This document shows, piece by piece, positions 1 through 10,196 of a stretch of DNA of 46,181 bases. Source of the DNA: Desulfovibrio sp. A2 (GTDB lineage Bacteria; Desulfobacterota; Desulfovibrionia; Desulfovibrionales; Desulfovibrionaceae); contig NZ_AGFG01000040.1 of assembly GCF_000226255.1 (NCBI RefSeq), forward strand, positions 1-46,181. Reading direction: 5' to 3'. How positions within the stretch are numbered: position 1 is the first letter of the stretch; each line of letters begins with the position of its first letter. The position numbers and the translations under genes were made by a program. The notes beneath the pieces were generated by a model. The model was not told where the DNA came from. It did no database searches and saw only the letters and a list, made by a program, of their open reading frames with translations.

Positions 1-1
1 A

Positions 2-97
2 TGCGCGCGCCCCGCGCGCCGGGTCATTCACAACAGTTTCCTGGACAACGTGGGCCTTGGCGACGTGGCCGTGTGTTACGGCGTGGTGCCCATTTAG
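2..97 (+). CDS. C-terminal end of an unidentified protein
   Basis: An open frame enters from the left edge and stops at TAG 95-97. About 31 residues are visible, ending in a hydrophobic GDVAVCYGVVPI tail. A strong hairpin with a short T run follows at once, which supports this being a real gene end. I do not recognise the family from so short a piece. Confidence 0.45.
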   Translation, partial: CARPARRVIHNSFLDNVGLGDVAVCYGVVPI

Positions 98-118
98 CGC
101 ATGAACAGTTAAGATGCA

Positions 119-152
119 CCGCGCGGCGGCTTCGCCACCGCCGCGCGGGTTT
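119..152 (+). terminator. rho-independent terminator
   Basis: A perfect 11-bp stem (CCGCGCGGCGG at 119-129, complement at 138-148) with an 8-nt loop is followed by GTTT. It lies between the partial gene at the left edge and the response regulator, so the regulator probably has its own promoter or depends on read-through. Confidence 0.6.
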
Positions 153-190
153 GCGGACCGAGTTTCACCCGAACCCGAAGGAGAGCAGTC

Positions 191-646
191 ATGAAGGGTA
201 TCAAGGTATTGCTGGTGGACGACGAGGAAAATTTCGTCCGCACGCTGGCCGAGCGCATGTCCATGCGCGACGCCGGGGCCACCGTTGCCCTGAACGGTGA
301 AGAAGCCCTGCAGATGGTGTCCTCCGGCGAAGTGCCCGACGTCATGGTCCTCGACCTGCGCATGCCCGGCATCGACGGCATGGAAGTGCTGCGCCGCGTC
401 AAGAAGGCCTACCCGCAGGTGCAGGTCATCGTGCTGACCGGCCACGGCACCGAAAAGGACGAGGAAGAAGCCCGCCGCCTGGGGGCCTTCGAATACCACA
501 AGAAGCCCGTGGACATCGACATCCTGGTGCGCGACATCCGCCGCGCCTTCCGCGAGAGGGTCGAGGATGCCATGGTGGCCGCCACCTTCGCGCAGGCGGG
601 CGACTTCGACAACGCCCGCAAGATCCTCGACGAAGACAAGGAGTAG
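191..646 (+). CDS. single-domain response regulator (CheY-like receiver)
   Basis: This 151-residue protein is a receiver domain with no DNA-binding output domain. The acidic pocket is D10-D11, the phospho-acceptor is D55 in VLDLRMPG, and the switch residues are T83 and K105 (KKP). About 30 residues after the receiver form an Ala-rich helical tail. The ATG follows a good AAGGAG site. The next gene, a receiver-histidine kinase hybrid, starts 30 bases downstream, so the two are probably co-transcribed and part of one phosphorelay. The output target is not visible here. The domain call is firm; the pathway is unknown. Confidence 0.9.
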   Translation: MKGIKVLLVDDEENFVRTLAERMSMRDAGATVALNGEEALQMVSSGEVPDVMVLDLRMPGIDGMEVLRRVKKAYPQVQVIVLTGHGTEKDEEEARRLGAFEYHKKPVDIDILVRDIRRAFRERVEDAMVAATFAQAGDFDNARKILDEDKE

Positions 647-675
647 CGGCGCGGGCTTGCCCGCCCGCGGGTGGC

Positions 676-1851
676 ATGATGCGCGCCCTGCTCGTTGACG
701 ACGAGACGGCATTCGCCGAGCTGCTGGCCGAACGGCTGCGCGCGCGGGGCATTGCCGTGCGCACGGCCTACGACGCCGAATCCGCGCTCGCGCTCCTGGA
801 CGCGGGCGAGGAATTCGACGTGGCCGTGCTGGACGTGTGCCTGCCCGGGGCCAGCGGCATCGACCTTCTGCGCCGCATGAAGGCGCGCCTGCCGCTGGTC
901 GAGGCGCTGATGCTGACCGGTTCGTCCGACGTGCGCAGCGCGGTCGAGGGCATGCGGCACGGGGCGTTCAACTACCTGCTGAAACCCGCCGACATCGACG
1001 ATCTGGTGCGCGAACTGCGCGCCGCCCACGAGCGCAAGCTGCGCCAGGAGGAAAACGCCCGCATGATCGAGGCGGGCAAGCTGGCCTCCATCGGGCGGCT
1101 GGCCGAGGGCGTGGCGCACGAGATCAACAACCCCGTGAACATCATGACCAACGCTGCGGGCTGGATCGAGGACCTGCTGGACGAGCCGGACCTTGCATCC
1201 AGCCCGCACGCGGCGGAAATGCGCCGCTCGGTGGTCCGGATCAAGGCCCAGAGCCGCCGCGTGCGCGAGATAACCCGCAAGCTGCTGTTCTTCGGCAAGG
1301 GGTTGGACCCGCGCCCCGGCCCGGTGCGCGCGGCCGACCTGCTGGGCGAGGCCCTGCGCCTGCTGGCCGACCGGGCCGCCGACCTTGGCGTGACGGTGCG
1401 GCTGGACGCGCCGCCGGACCTGCCCCTGCTGGTGGCCCCGCCCGTGGAACTGCGCCAGGTGTTCGTGCACGTGGCGGAAAACGCGCTGGACGCGGTGGAA
1501 TACGCCCAGCCCCCGGCGACGCAGCGCGAGCTTGCCGTCACCGTGCGGGTGGATCTGCCCCCGCCCGGCGACGCAGCCGCCCCCGTTCCCGGCGACGAAC
1601 TGTGCATCGCCTTCCACGACACCGGGCACGGCATCGCGCCAGAGGTGCTGCCCCACGTGTTCGAGCCCTTCTTCTCCACCCGGCCGGTGGGGCGCGGCAT
1701 GGGCCTTGGCCTGTCCGTGGCCGTGGGCGTCGTCACCGCCCTTGGCGGGTTCATCGACGTGGACAGCCGCCCCGGCGACACCACGGTCACCCTGCGCCTG
1801 CCCCTGCCGGAAACCCCTGCCGAAGCGGCCCCGCCCACCTGCCAGGGCTAG
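676..1851 (+). CDS. receiver-histidine kinase hybrid
   Basis: This 391-residue cytoplasmic protein has an N-terminal receiver (D8-D9, D53, T81, K103), a coiled linker, then a histidine kinase core. The H-box is LAEGVAHEINNPV with H148 as the likely phosphorylated His. The N-box reads HVAENALDAVEYA, and the G boxes are DTGHGIAP and GRGMGLGLSVAVG. It has no membrane segment or PAS domain, so its input is probably phosphorylation of its own receiver. The receiver-first order suggests a relay intermediate that links to the stand-alone regulator just upstream. Two adjacent ATG codons (676, 679) could each be the start. Confidence 0.9.
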   Translation: MMRALLVDDETAFAELLAERLRARGIAVRTAYDAESALALLDAGEEFDVAVLDVCLPGASGIDLLRRMKARLPLVEALMLTGSSDVRSAVEGMRHGAFNYLLKPADIDDLVRELRAAHERKLRQEENARMIEAGKLASIGRLAEGVAHEINNPVNIMTNAAGWIEDLLDEPDLASSPHAAEMRRSVVRIKAQSRRVREITRKLLFFGKGLDPRPGPVRAADLLGEALRLLADRAADLGVTVRLDAPPDLPLLVAPPVELRQVFVHVAENALDAVEYAQPPATQRELAVTVRVDLPPPGDAAAPVPGDELCIAFHDTGHGIAPEVLPHVFEPFFSTRPVGRGMGLGLSVAVGVVTALGGFIDVDSRPGDTTVTLRLPLPETPAEAAPPTCQG

Positions 1852-1872
1852 GATCGCCCGCCCCCCTTCCGC

Positions 1873-1910
1873 AAAAGAAAACCAGCCACGGGGCAATGCC
1901 GCGTGGCTGG
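1873..1910 (-). terminator. terminator for the minus-strand lipoprotein gene
   Basis: CCAGCCACG at 1882-1890 pairs with CGTGGCTGG at 1902-1910. On the minus strand the hairpin is followed by TTTTCTTTT (complement of 1873-1881), the normal layout for a factor-independent terminator of the gene ending at 1939. Confidence 0.75.
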
Positions 1911-1938
1911 TGGTGGTGCGGATTACAATCAGGCGTAT

Positions 1939-2661
1939 CTACTTTCCGTGCAGGCGGTTCCAACCGCGCACCAACGTTGCCGCGCTGGCCTCCACGCCGC
2001 TGCGCGCGGCGTCCCACCGGCCAAAGGCCCGCAAGGGATCCAGCCCGGTGACGGAACACCGCTCCACGAAGCTCAGCAGCCGCGACCCGGTCTCGGAATC
2101 GGTCAGTTCGCCGCCCAGGGTGATGTTGCCCATCAGCGCCGCCTTGCCCGCGTCGTCCAGCCGGGTCAGGTCGATGCGTCCGAATGGCGTGTCGTAGGTC
2201 CCGTTGCTGGGGGCCACCTCGGTGGGCTGCATGCCGAAGATCATCAGCCGCAGCCGGGCCACGCCGGGGCCGGGCTGGTCGGTCACCTCCCACCCGCCGC
2301 GCCGCAGCGCATCCACGAAGATGTCGCGGGTCATGAAGACCATGTTGGCCTTCTCGTCCAGGGACGCGCCCCGGAAGGTTTCGGGATGCTCCTCGCGCAG
2401 CACCACATGCTCCATCTGGAATTTCGTGTACCGCCGCAGCAGTTCCGGCTCACGCGCGTAGAGCATGCCCCCGGTGGTGGGGTGTTCCAGCAGTAGCGGC
2501 GCGCTTTCCGCCGCAGGCGCGGCCTCCTTGGCATCCCCCTGCGCGGGGGGCTGCCTGCACGCGCACCCCGCCAGCAACAACGCAAGCAACAGAACCAGCA
2601 ACAGCAGCGCCGGGCGGGGCCGGGCCACGCTACGGACGGAACGCGGGGGCAATGCGGGCAT
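1939..2661 (-). CDS. predicted lipoprotein, possibly DUF3313-like
   Basis: This 240-residue protein starts with a basic region and a long Leu-rich segment ending in a lipobox LAGC, so it is probably a lipoprotein anchored in a membrane. I chose ATG 2661 because AGGAGG lies just upstream; a longer frame to 2742 lacks that support and would bury the signal sequence. The mature part has no catalytic motif I recognise. Its pattern of a short N-terminal region and a central beta-rich stretch with a conserved FGRIDLTRLDD segment resembles DUF3313-type lipoproteins, but this is a weak assignment. It diverges from the patatin gene and has its own terminator. Confidence 0.75.
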   Translation of the reverse strand: MPALPPRSVRSVARPRPALLLLVLLLALLLAGCACRQPPAQGDAKEAAPAAESAPLLLEHPTTGGMLYAREPELLRRYTKFQMEHVVLREEHPETFRGASLDEKANMVFMTRDIFVDALRRGGWEVTDQPGPGVARLRLMIFGMQPTEVAPSNGTYDTPFGRIDLTRLDDAGKAALMGNITLGGELTDSETGSRLLSFVERCSVTGLDPLRAFGRWDAARSGVEASAATLVRGWNRLHGK

Positions 2662-3060
2662 GGAAACCTCCTGGTGGTGTCGCGAAACGGGGTGGCACGG
2701 CCAAAGGGGCAATCCCGAACGAGGCCCGGAACCATACGACAACGTAGCACCTTTCCGCCGCGCGCGGCAACCGGGCTAGTTTTCGGATGCGACCATGCCG
2801 CGCCGCGCACAATTTCCTTCCCACGGGCGGCGGCATGTGCGAACATCCCTGCATCTCCTTCCGCATCCCCTCCGCGCCGCCGCCACCGCCTCTCGCCGCG
2901 TACCGCAGCCGCCACCTTTCGGCATCCCCCCGCCACGCCGCCACCTTCCGCCACGCCATCGCCCTCCGTCGCCGTTCGCAGCGGGTGCGGGCCATGCCCG
3001 CCGCACCGCACCGGGGTGGCCAGTCGGCCGTCCGCAACCTCCGAACCACCGGGGGCACCC
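2662..3060. other. divergent intergenic region (lipoprotein / patatin)
   Basis: These 399 bases separate two divergent genes and should hold both promoters. The patatin frame stays open through this stretch, but it reads Pro/Arg/Ser-rich with no sign of a folded domain. I found no hairpin terminator, repeat or convincing -35/-10 pair. Confidence 0.4.
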
Positions 3061-4725
3061 ATGGCAGAGCCGTTCCACATCGCGCTCACGTCGGCCGGGG
3101 CCGTATCCGGCGGCCCCTATTCCGCCGGGGTCATCGACTTCATCATCGAGGCGCTGGACGCCTGGTACGCGGCCAAGGCGCGCGGTGACCCTGTGCCCGG
3201 CCACGACGTGCGCATCGACGCCGTGTCCGGCACCTCGGCCGGGGCCGTGGCCGCCGGGCTGTTTCCGGCGGCGGTGATCCGGGGCAGGCGCACCGCGGGC
3301 GGGCATACCCCGTCCCTGCTGCGCCAGGTGTGGGTGGACAGCCTGGACCTGCGGCACGACGACGGCACCTCGCGCGGGTTCCTGGGCCTTTCGGACATGC
3401 AGGATCCCGGCGACGCCATTCCCTCGCTGCTCAATTCCCACCGGCTGGACGCCATCGCGGACGAGGCCTTCGGCTCTCCGTGGGACCCGCGCTTCTCGCC
3501 GCCCCCGTGGCTGTCCGAAACCCTGCGCGTCATCCTGTGCGTCACCAACCTGCCCGGCGTGCCGTACCGCATCACCATGCAGGGGTCCGGCCCGGAATCC
3601 GGGCACGACATGTTCCAGCATGGCGACCACGGCACGTTCCAGTTCTCGCTCGCCCCCCCGGACAAGCCGGGCGTCACCCACGTGGACCCGCACGGCCCCA
3701 CCGGGTGGAACACCCTGGTCACGTGGGCGCTGGCCAGTTCCGCCTTTCCCGTGGGGCTTGCGCCGCGCTTCCTGTACACGGCGCGCGAGGTCTACGAAGC
3801 GCGCATGTGGCCCGGTCTTGATCAGGGCGGACACTGCACGCCGGTGCGCGCCCCCACCCAACTGCCCACCGGCGACACCGTGCGCTTTCCGGCGGTGGAT
3901 GGGGGCATGGCCAACAACGAACCCTTCGAACTGGCCCGGCGCGCCCTGGCGGACGACATCTGCACGCGCCTGCCGCGCACGGGCGAGGCGGCCCATTCCG
4001 CCGTGGTGCTGGTGGATCCCTTTCCCTCACCCTTCGATGCGCAGGCCTATCAACGGCAGTGCCAGCTGCGCCCCGACGTGACGGAGGTGGTGGCTCCCCT
4101 GCTGTCCGCCATGAAGCAGCAATGCCGCTTCAAGCCCGAGGAACTGGCCCTTGCCGCCGACTCGGCAATCTATTCCCGGTATCTCGTGGCCCCCACCGGC
4201 AGCAACGCGCGCGGAACCGTCTACGGCGATAAGGCCCTTGCCGGGGCGGGGCTGGGGGCCTTCGCCGGTTTTCTGTCACTGGCCTTTCGCGAGCACGACT
4301 ACCAGCTGGGCCGACGCAACGCGCAGCAATTCCTGCGCATGCACTTCACCTTGCCCCTCGCGAACGACCTGTTCGCGGCCAGCCGGTCGCTCTATGCGGC
4401 CAAGGGCGCGCTGGGCGGCCATCTGGTGGCCCGCAGCACGGGCGGGGCCAGGGACCATGTGCCCATCATCCCGCTGATGCCCTCCGTGAGCGCCGAGATT
4501 CCCCTGCCCGCGTGGCCCAGGCTGCCCGCCGACGAACTTGCCGCCATCGGCAGGGCCATGCAGCCGCGCCTGAACACCATGGTGGCCCGCCTGGGCCGCA
4601 AGACCTGCTGGCCCTCGCGGCTGTTCATGGCCGCAGCTTGGCCCTTATTGCGCGGCATGGCGCGCCGCAAGATAGTGGAATACATGGACCGCGACCTGCG
4701 GGCACGCGGGCTGGTGACCCCATAG
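3061..4725 (+). CDS. patatin-like phospholipase
   Basis: This 554-residue protein is a patatin-family lipid acyl hydrolase. The glycine-rich oxyanion segment is near residues 12-23 (SAGAVSGGPYSAG), the nucleophile elbow is GTSAG with S59, and the catalytic Asp is D280 in a DGGMANNEP motif, giving the Ser-Asp dyad. The C-terminal half is long and unassigned, with a hydrophobic stretch near residues 400-415. The frame is open upstream to 2674, but the patatin fold begins right after ATG 3061, so I use that start although the ribosome site is weak. It stands alone between a divergent lipoprotein and a terminator. Substrate and secretion are unknown. Confidence 0.87.
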   Translation: MAEPFHIALTSAGAVSGGPYSAGVIDFIIEALDAWYAAKARGDPVPGHDVRIDAVSGTSAGAVAAGLFPAAVIRGRRTAGGHTPSLLRQVWVDSLDLRHDDGTSRGFLGLSDMQDPGDAIPSLLNSHRLDAIADEAFGSPWDPRFSPPPWLSETLRVILCVTNLPGVPYRITMQGSGPESGHDMFQHGDHGTFQFSLAPPDKPGVTHVDPHGPTGWNTLVTWALASSAFPVGLAPRFLYTAREVYEARMWPGLDQGGHCTPVRAPTQLPTGDTVRFPAVDGGMANNEPFELARRALADDICTRLPRTGEAAHSAVVLVDPFPSPFDAQAYQRQCQLRPDVTEVVAPLLSAMKQQCRFKPEELALAADSAIYSRYLVAPTGSNARGTVYGDKALAGAGLGAFAGFLSLAFREHDYQLGRRNAQQFLRMHFTLPLANDLFAASRSLYAAKGALGGHLVARSTGGARDHVPIIPLMPSVSAEIPLPAWPRLPADELAAIGRAMQPRLNTMVARLGRKTCWPSRLFMAAAWPLLRGMARRKIVEYMDRDLRARGLVTP

Positions 4726-4785
4726 GAGAAGGCGGCCCGCCTGCCCCGCGCGCGGCGGCAGGGCGTTGCGCGCCCCGAAAACGGC

Positions 4786-4817
4786 GGAGGCGGACCGGGT
4801 GCCCGGTCCGCCTCCTT
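4786..4817 (+). terminator. hairpin terminator after the patatin gene
   Basis: A perfect 14-bp inverted repeat (GGAGGCGGACCGGG at 4786-4799, complement at 4802-4815) has a 2-nt centre and is followed by TTAT. The T tract is short on this strand; on the other strand the hairpin is followed by GCCGTTTT, so it may act both ways. Confidence 0.6.
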
Positions 4818-4882
4818 ATGCGGGAAGGGGGGAGAGAACGTTTTGTGATGCTGAACCAAGGCCGCTTGTCTAGTGGCCGGCC

Positions 4883-4966
4883 ACCCGCGCCGGACATCGC
4901 CGCACGTCCGGCGCGGGTGTGGTTGCCGGCGGGCAGGGCGGTCCGCCGCCAAACGGGCCGCCCTGC
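4883..4966 (-). other. two tandem hairpins downstream of acs
   Basis: Two inverted repeats lie just past the acs stop: 4933-4941 with 4958-4966 (9 bp) and 4883-4895 with 4906-4918 (13 bp). Neither has a T run on the minus strand. They may protect the 3' end of the acs transcript or help Rho-type termination; the function is inferred from position only. Confidence 0.4.
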
Positions 4967-4976
4967 CTTGCTATGG

Positions 4977-6980
<2,004 letters not shown>

Positions 6981-7154
6981 GGCCGGTGCCTCCCGTTCGT
7001 TTGGCGGTATGCCGGTGTTCCGGTCTTTTCGTGGCGGCCCTGCCCGTTCTTGCGGCGGGGCGTGGCCCACGACCCTTGTCTAGCCCCGTGCAGTGACCAT
7101 GCGAAAGGGCGCGCCACCCCCTTTTCGGTGAACGGTCATCCCGCGCCGGTGAAA

Positions 7155-7183
7155 TTGACTTTTTGCCGGTGGACGGAAAGAAT
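7155..7183 (+). promoter_or_regulatory. possible sigma-70 promoter in the acs/Pat-like divergent region
   Basis: The 419-base divergent region 6981-7399 contains TTGACT (7155-7160) and, 17 bases on, AAGAAT (7178-7183). The -35 is close to consensus and the -10 is weak. It would serve the plus-strand gene starting at 7400, leaving a leader of about 210 bases. I see no other structure in the rest of the region. Confidence 0.3.
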
Positions 7184-7399
7184 GCCCTGAATGGTGCGCC
7201 CCATGAACGGCGCATGACGGCCCGTCACCGGACGGGGACGGCACGCCGGAGCGGCGCGGCGGCATGACCGCACACCGCACGGTCCTGCCCTTTCCGCCCG
7301 CACTGCCGCCGCCAACGCGCACCGCCACGTCGCCGGGCATCCGCCCGGCGCGCCCGCACCTGCCCGCACGCGGCGGCACGACGGAAGGGGGTTCGCACG

Positions 7400-10087
7400 G
7401 TGTCCACGCAATCGTCCCTTGAGCAGATGTTCAAGCCCAATTCCGTGGCCGTCATCGGGGCCACGTCCACGCCGGGCGAGCCGGGCTGCATCATCATGAA
7501 CAACCTGATGTCCGGCACCTTTCTGGGGCCGGTGCTGCCGGTGAACGAAACGGGCGAGGCCGTGGCGGGCATGCCCGGCCACACCGCCATCGACACCCTG
7601 CCGCTGACGCCCGACCTCGCCATCATCTGTTCCCCGCCCGAAACCATTCCCGGCTACATCGAAGAACTGGGCAAGCGCGGCACCCGCGCCGCCGTGATCA
7701 TGAGCCGGGGGTTCTTCCGCTTTGACCGTGAACGGCGCGAAGTGCAGAAGGCCGCCCTGTTGCAGGCAGCGCGGCGCTGGGGCGTGCGGGTGCTGGGGCC
7801 GAACTGCCTGGGGTTCATCACGCCATCGGTGGGGGTGAACGCCAGCCTTGCCCCGCGAGAGGCGCTGCCCGGCAAGGTGGCCTTCCTCTCGCAGTCCGAC
7901 TCGCTGTTCACGTCCGTTCTGGACTGGGCCACGTCCAAGGGCATCGGCTTTTCGCACTTCATCGCCCTGGGCGACCGCTACGACGTGCACTTTCACGACG
8001 TGCTGGACTACCTGAACAGCGACGTGAACACCCGCGCCGTGCTGCTGTACATAGAAACCATCGACAGCGCCCGGCGCTTCATGTCGGCCGCGCGCGCGCT
8101 GGCCCGCAACAAGCCGGTGCTGGTGATAAAGGCGGGCCGGTCGGAAGCGGCGGCCACGGCGGCGGCCGCGCATTCCGGCATGCTGCTGGGCGCGGACGAA
8201 GTGTACGACGCCGCCTTTCGCCGGGCGGGCATGCTGCGGGTGGCCGACATCGACGCCATGTTCGACACGGTGGAAACGCTGGCCCTTGCCAGGCCCCTGA
8301 AGGGCGACCGGCTGGCCATCCTGACCAACGGCGGCAGCCCCGGCTTTCTCGCCACCGACGCCCTGTTGCAGGGGCGCGGCAAGCTGGCCGAACTTTCCGA
8401 CGAGACCTGCCAGGCGCTGGACAACGAGCTGGGGCGCGACTGGTCGTACTGGAACCCGCTGATCGTGCGCAGTTCCGCCGACGGTGCCATGTACGCCAAG
8501 GCGCTACAGATATTGCTGGACGACAGGGGCGTGGACGCCGTGCTGGCGATGCACGTGCCCACCTTTTCCGTGCCCAGCGACGAGGTGGCGGGCGCGGTCA
8601 TAGAAGTGGCCCGGCGCGGGCGCAAGCCGGTGCTGACAAGCTGGCTGGGCATAGACGACGCGGCGGAAGCCCGCCGCAAGTTCGCCGCCGCCGGGGTGCC
8701 CAGCCACTTCACGCCGGACAACGCGGTGCGCGCCTTCCTGAACATGGTGGAGTACCGGCGCAACCAGGACACCCTGATGGAAACGCCGCCCTCGCTGCCA
8801 GAGGCCTTCAACCCCGACGTGACGGCGGCGCGCATGGTGGTGAACGACGCGCTGGAGGCCAAGCGCATGCTGCTGACCCCGGCAGAGGCCCACGCCGTGC
8901 TCACCGCATACGGCATACCCGTGGCCGAGACGCGCCACGTGAAGACCCCGCGCGAGGCCGTGGCCGCCGCCGCCGAGATCGGCTACCCCGTGGCGCTGAA
9001 GGTGGAATCGCCCGACGTGCCGCGCACCTCGCTGGCTGGCGGCGTTGCCCTTAACCTTTCCAGCGACGAAGAAGTGATGGACGCCGCCCTGTCCACCGCC
9101 AACAACGTGTGCGACCAGGTGCCCGGCGCGCGCATGGAAGGCTATGCCGTGCAGCGCATGTGCCGGCTGGCCGGGGCGCACGAACTGGCCGTGGAAACCG
9201 CCACCGACCCGGTGTTCGGCCCCATCATCCGCTTTGGCCAGGGCGGGTCCATGGCAGAGGTGCTTGCCGACCGCCAGACCGCCTTGCCGCCGCTGAACAT
9301 GGGCCTTGCGCAGGAACTGGTGTCGCGCACGCGGGTGTACCGCCTGCTGCGCGGCAGCGGCCACAAGGCCCACGTGAATCTGGACGCCGTGCGCCTGCTG
9401 CTGTGCAAGGTGTCGCAGCTGATCATCGACATCCCCGAAATCTTCGAGCTGGAGATAGACCCGCTGTTCGTGGATGCCGACGGCGTGGTGGCGCTGGATG
9501 CGCACATGCGCATTGCCTGGTCCACCACCACCGGCACGGACCAGCTGGCCATCCGCCCCTACCCGCGCGAGCTTGAGGAATGCGTGACCCTGCGCGACGG
9601 GCGGCACGTGGACCTTTTGCCCATCCGCCCGGAAGACGAGCCGGAGCACTGGGAATTCGTGGAGAGTTTATCGGCTGAAGACAAGCGGTTCCGCTTCTTT
9701 GGCAACGTGGCCAAGCTGCCCCGCGCCGAAATGGTGAAGCTGACCCAAATCGACTACGACCGCGAAATGGCCTTTATCGCCAAGGGACCGGACAACGAAG
9801 GGGTGACGCGCACGCTGGGCGTGGTGCGGGCCATGGTCAGCACCGACAACAGCGAGGCGGAATTTGCCGTGGCCGTGCGGTCTGACCTGAAGCGGCAGGG
9901 CCTGGGCAAACTGCTGATGCAGAAGATCATCCGCTACTGCAAGGCGCGCGGCACCAAGCGCATTGTGGGCGCTGCCCTTGGCGACAACAAGTCCATGGCC
10001 GAACTGGCGCGGTCGGTCGGCTTCATCGTCAGCAAGGACTACGACGAGGATATCTGGCAGTTGGACTTGCCGTTGGAGGAGAAATAA
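7400..10087 (+). CDS. ADP-forming acyl-CoA synthetase-like protein fused to a GNAT acetyltransferase (Pat-like)
   Basis: This 895-residue protein has, in order, a CoA-binding Rossmann domain (near residues 5-130), succinyl-CoA-ligase-type domains (to about 450), an ATP-grasp domain (about 490-700) and a C-terminal GNAT domain (about 735-890, acetyl-CoA loop RQGLGK near residue 832). This is the layout of Pat, the lysine acetyltransferase that silences Acs, and acs lies divergently next door. Unlike Pat enzymes as I know them, the synthetase part keeps a His at residue 258 (AAAHSG), the position of the phospho-His of ADP-forming acetyl-CoA synthetases, so it could also be a synthetase. The start is GTG with GGAAGG upstream. 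Confidence 0.88.
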   Translation: MSTQSSLEQMFKPNSVAVIGATSTPGEPGCIIMNNLMSGTFLGPVLPVNETGEAVAGMPGHTAIDTLPLTPDLAIICSPPETIPGYIEELGKRGTRAAVIMSRGFFRFDRERREVQKAALLQAARRWGVRVLGPNCLGFITPSVGVNASLAPREALPGKVAFLSQSDSLFTSVLDWATSKGIGFSHFIALGDRYDVHFHDVLDYLNSDVNTRAVLLYIETIDSARRFMSAARALARNKPVLVIKAGRSEAAATAAAAHSGMLLGADEVYDAAFRRAGMLRVADIDAMFDTVETLALARPLKGDRLAILTNGGSPGFLATDALLQGRGKLAELSDETCQALDNELGRDWSYWNPLIVRSSADGAMYAKALQILLDDRGVDAVLAMHVPTFSVPSDEVAGAVIEVARRGRKPVLTSWLGIDDAAEARRKFAAAGVPSHFTPDNAVRAFLNMVEYRRNQDTLMETPPSLPEAFNPDVTAARMVVNDALEAKRMLLTPAEAHAVLTAYGIPVAETRHVKTPREAVAAAAEIGYPVALKVESPDVPRTSLAGGVALNLSSDEEVMDAALSTANNVCDQVPGARMEGYAVQRMCRLAGAHELAVETATDPVFGPIIRFGQGGSMAEVLADRQTALPPLNMGLAQELVSRTRVYRLLRGSGHKAHVNLDAVRLLLCKVSQLIIDIPEIFELEIDPLFVDADGVVALDAHMRIAWSTTTGTDQLAIRPYPRELEECVTLRDGRHVDLLPIRPEDEPEHWEFVESLSAEDKRFRFFGNVAKLPRAEMVKLTQIDYDREMAFIAKGPDNEGVTRTLGVVRAMVSTDNSEAEFAVAVRSDLKRQGLGKLLMQKIIRYCKARGTKRIVGAALGDNKSMAELARSVGFIVSKDYDEDIWQLDLPLEEK

Positions 10088-10196
10088 AGTTATTCAACGT
10101 TTGTGCACGCACACACTGAACAGTAATTTTCCTGTAAATTAACATGTTCGCCTCAAATTCTCACTGCAGCCCACACGTTCCTAGCAAGGAGATCCT

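Noticed and set aside
2674..3060. N-terminal extension of the patatin gene
   Set aside because: The upstream frame is Pro/Arg/Ser-rich without family resemblance, while the patatin fold begins right after ATG 3061.
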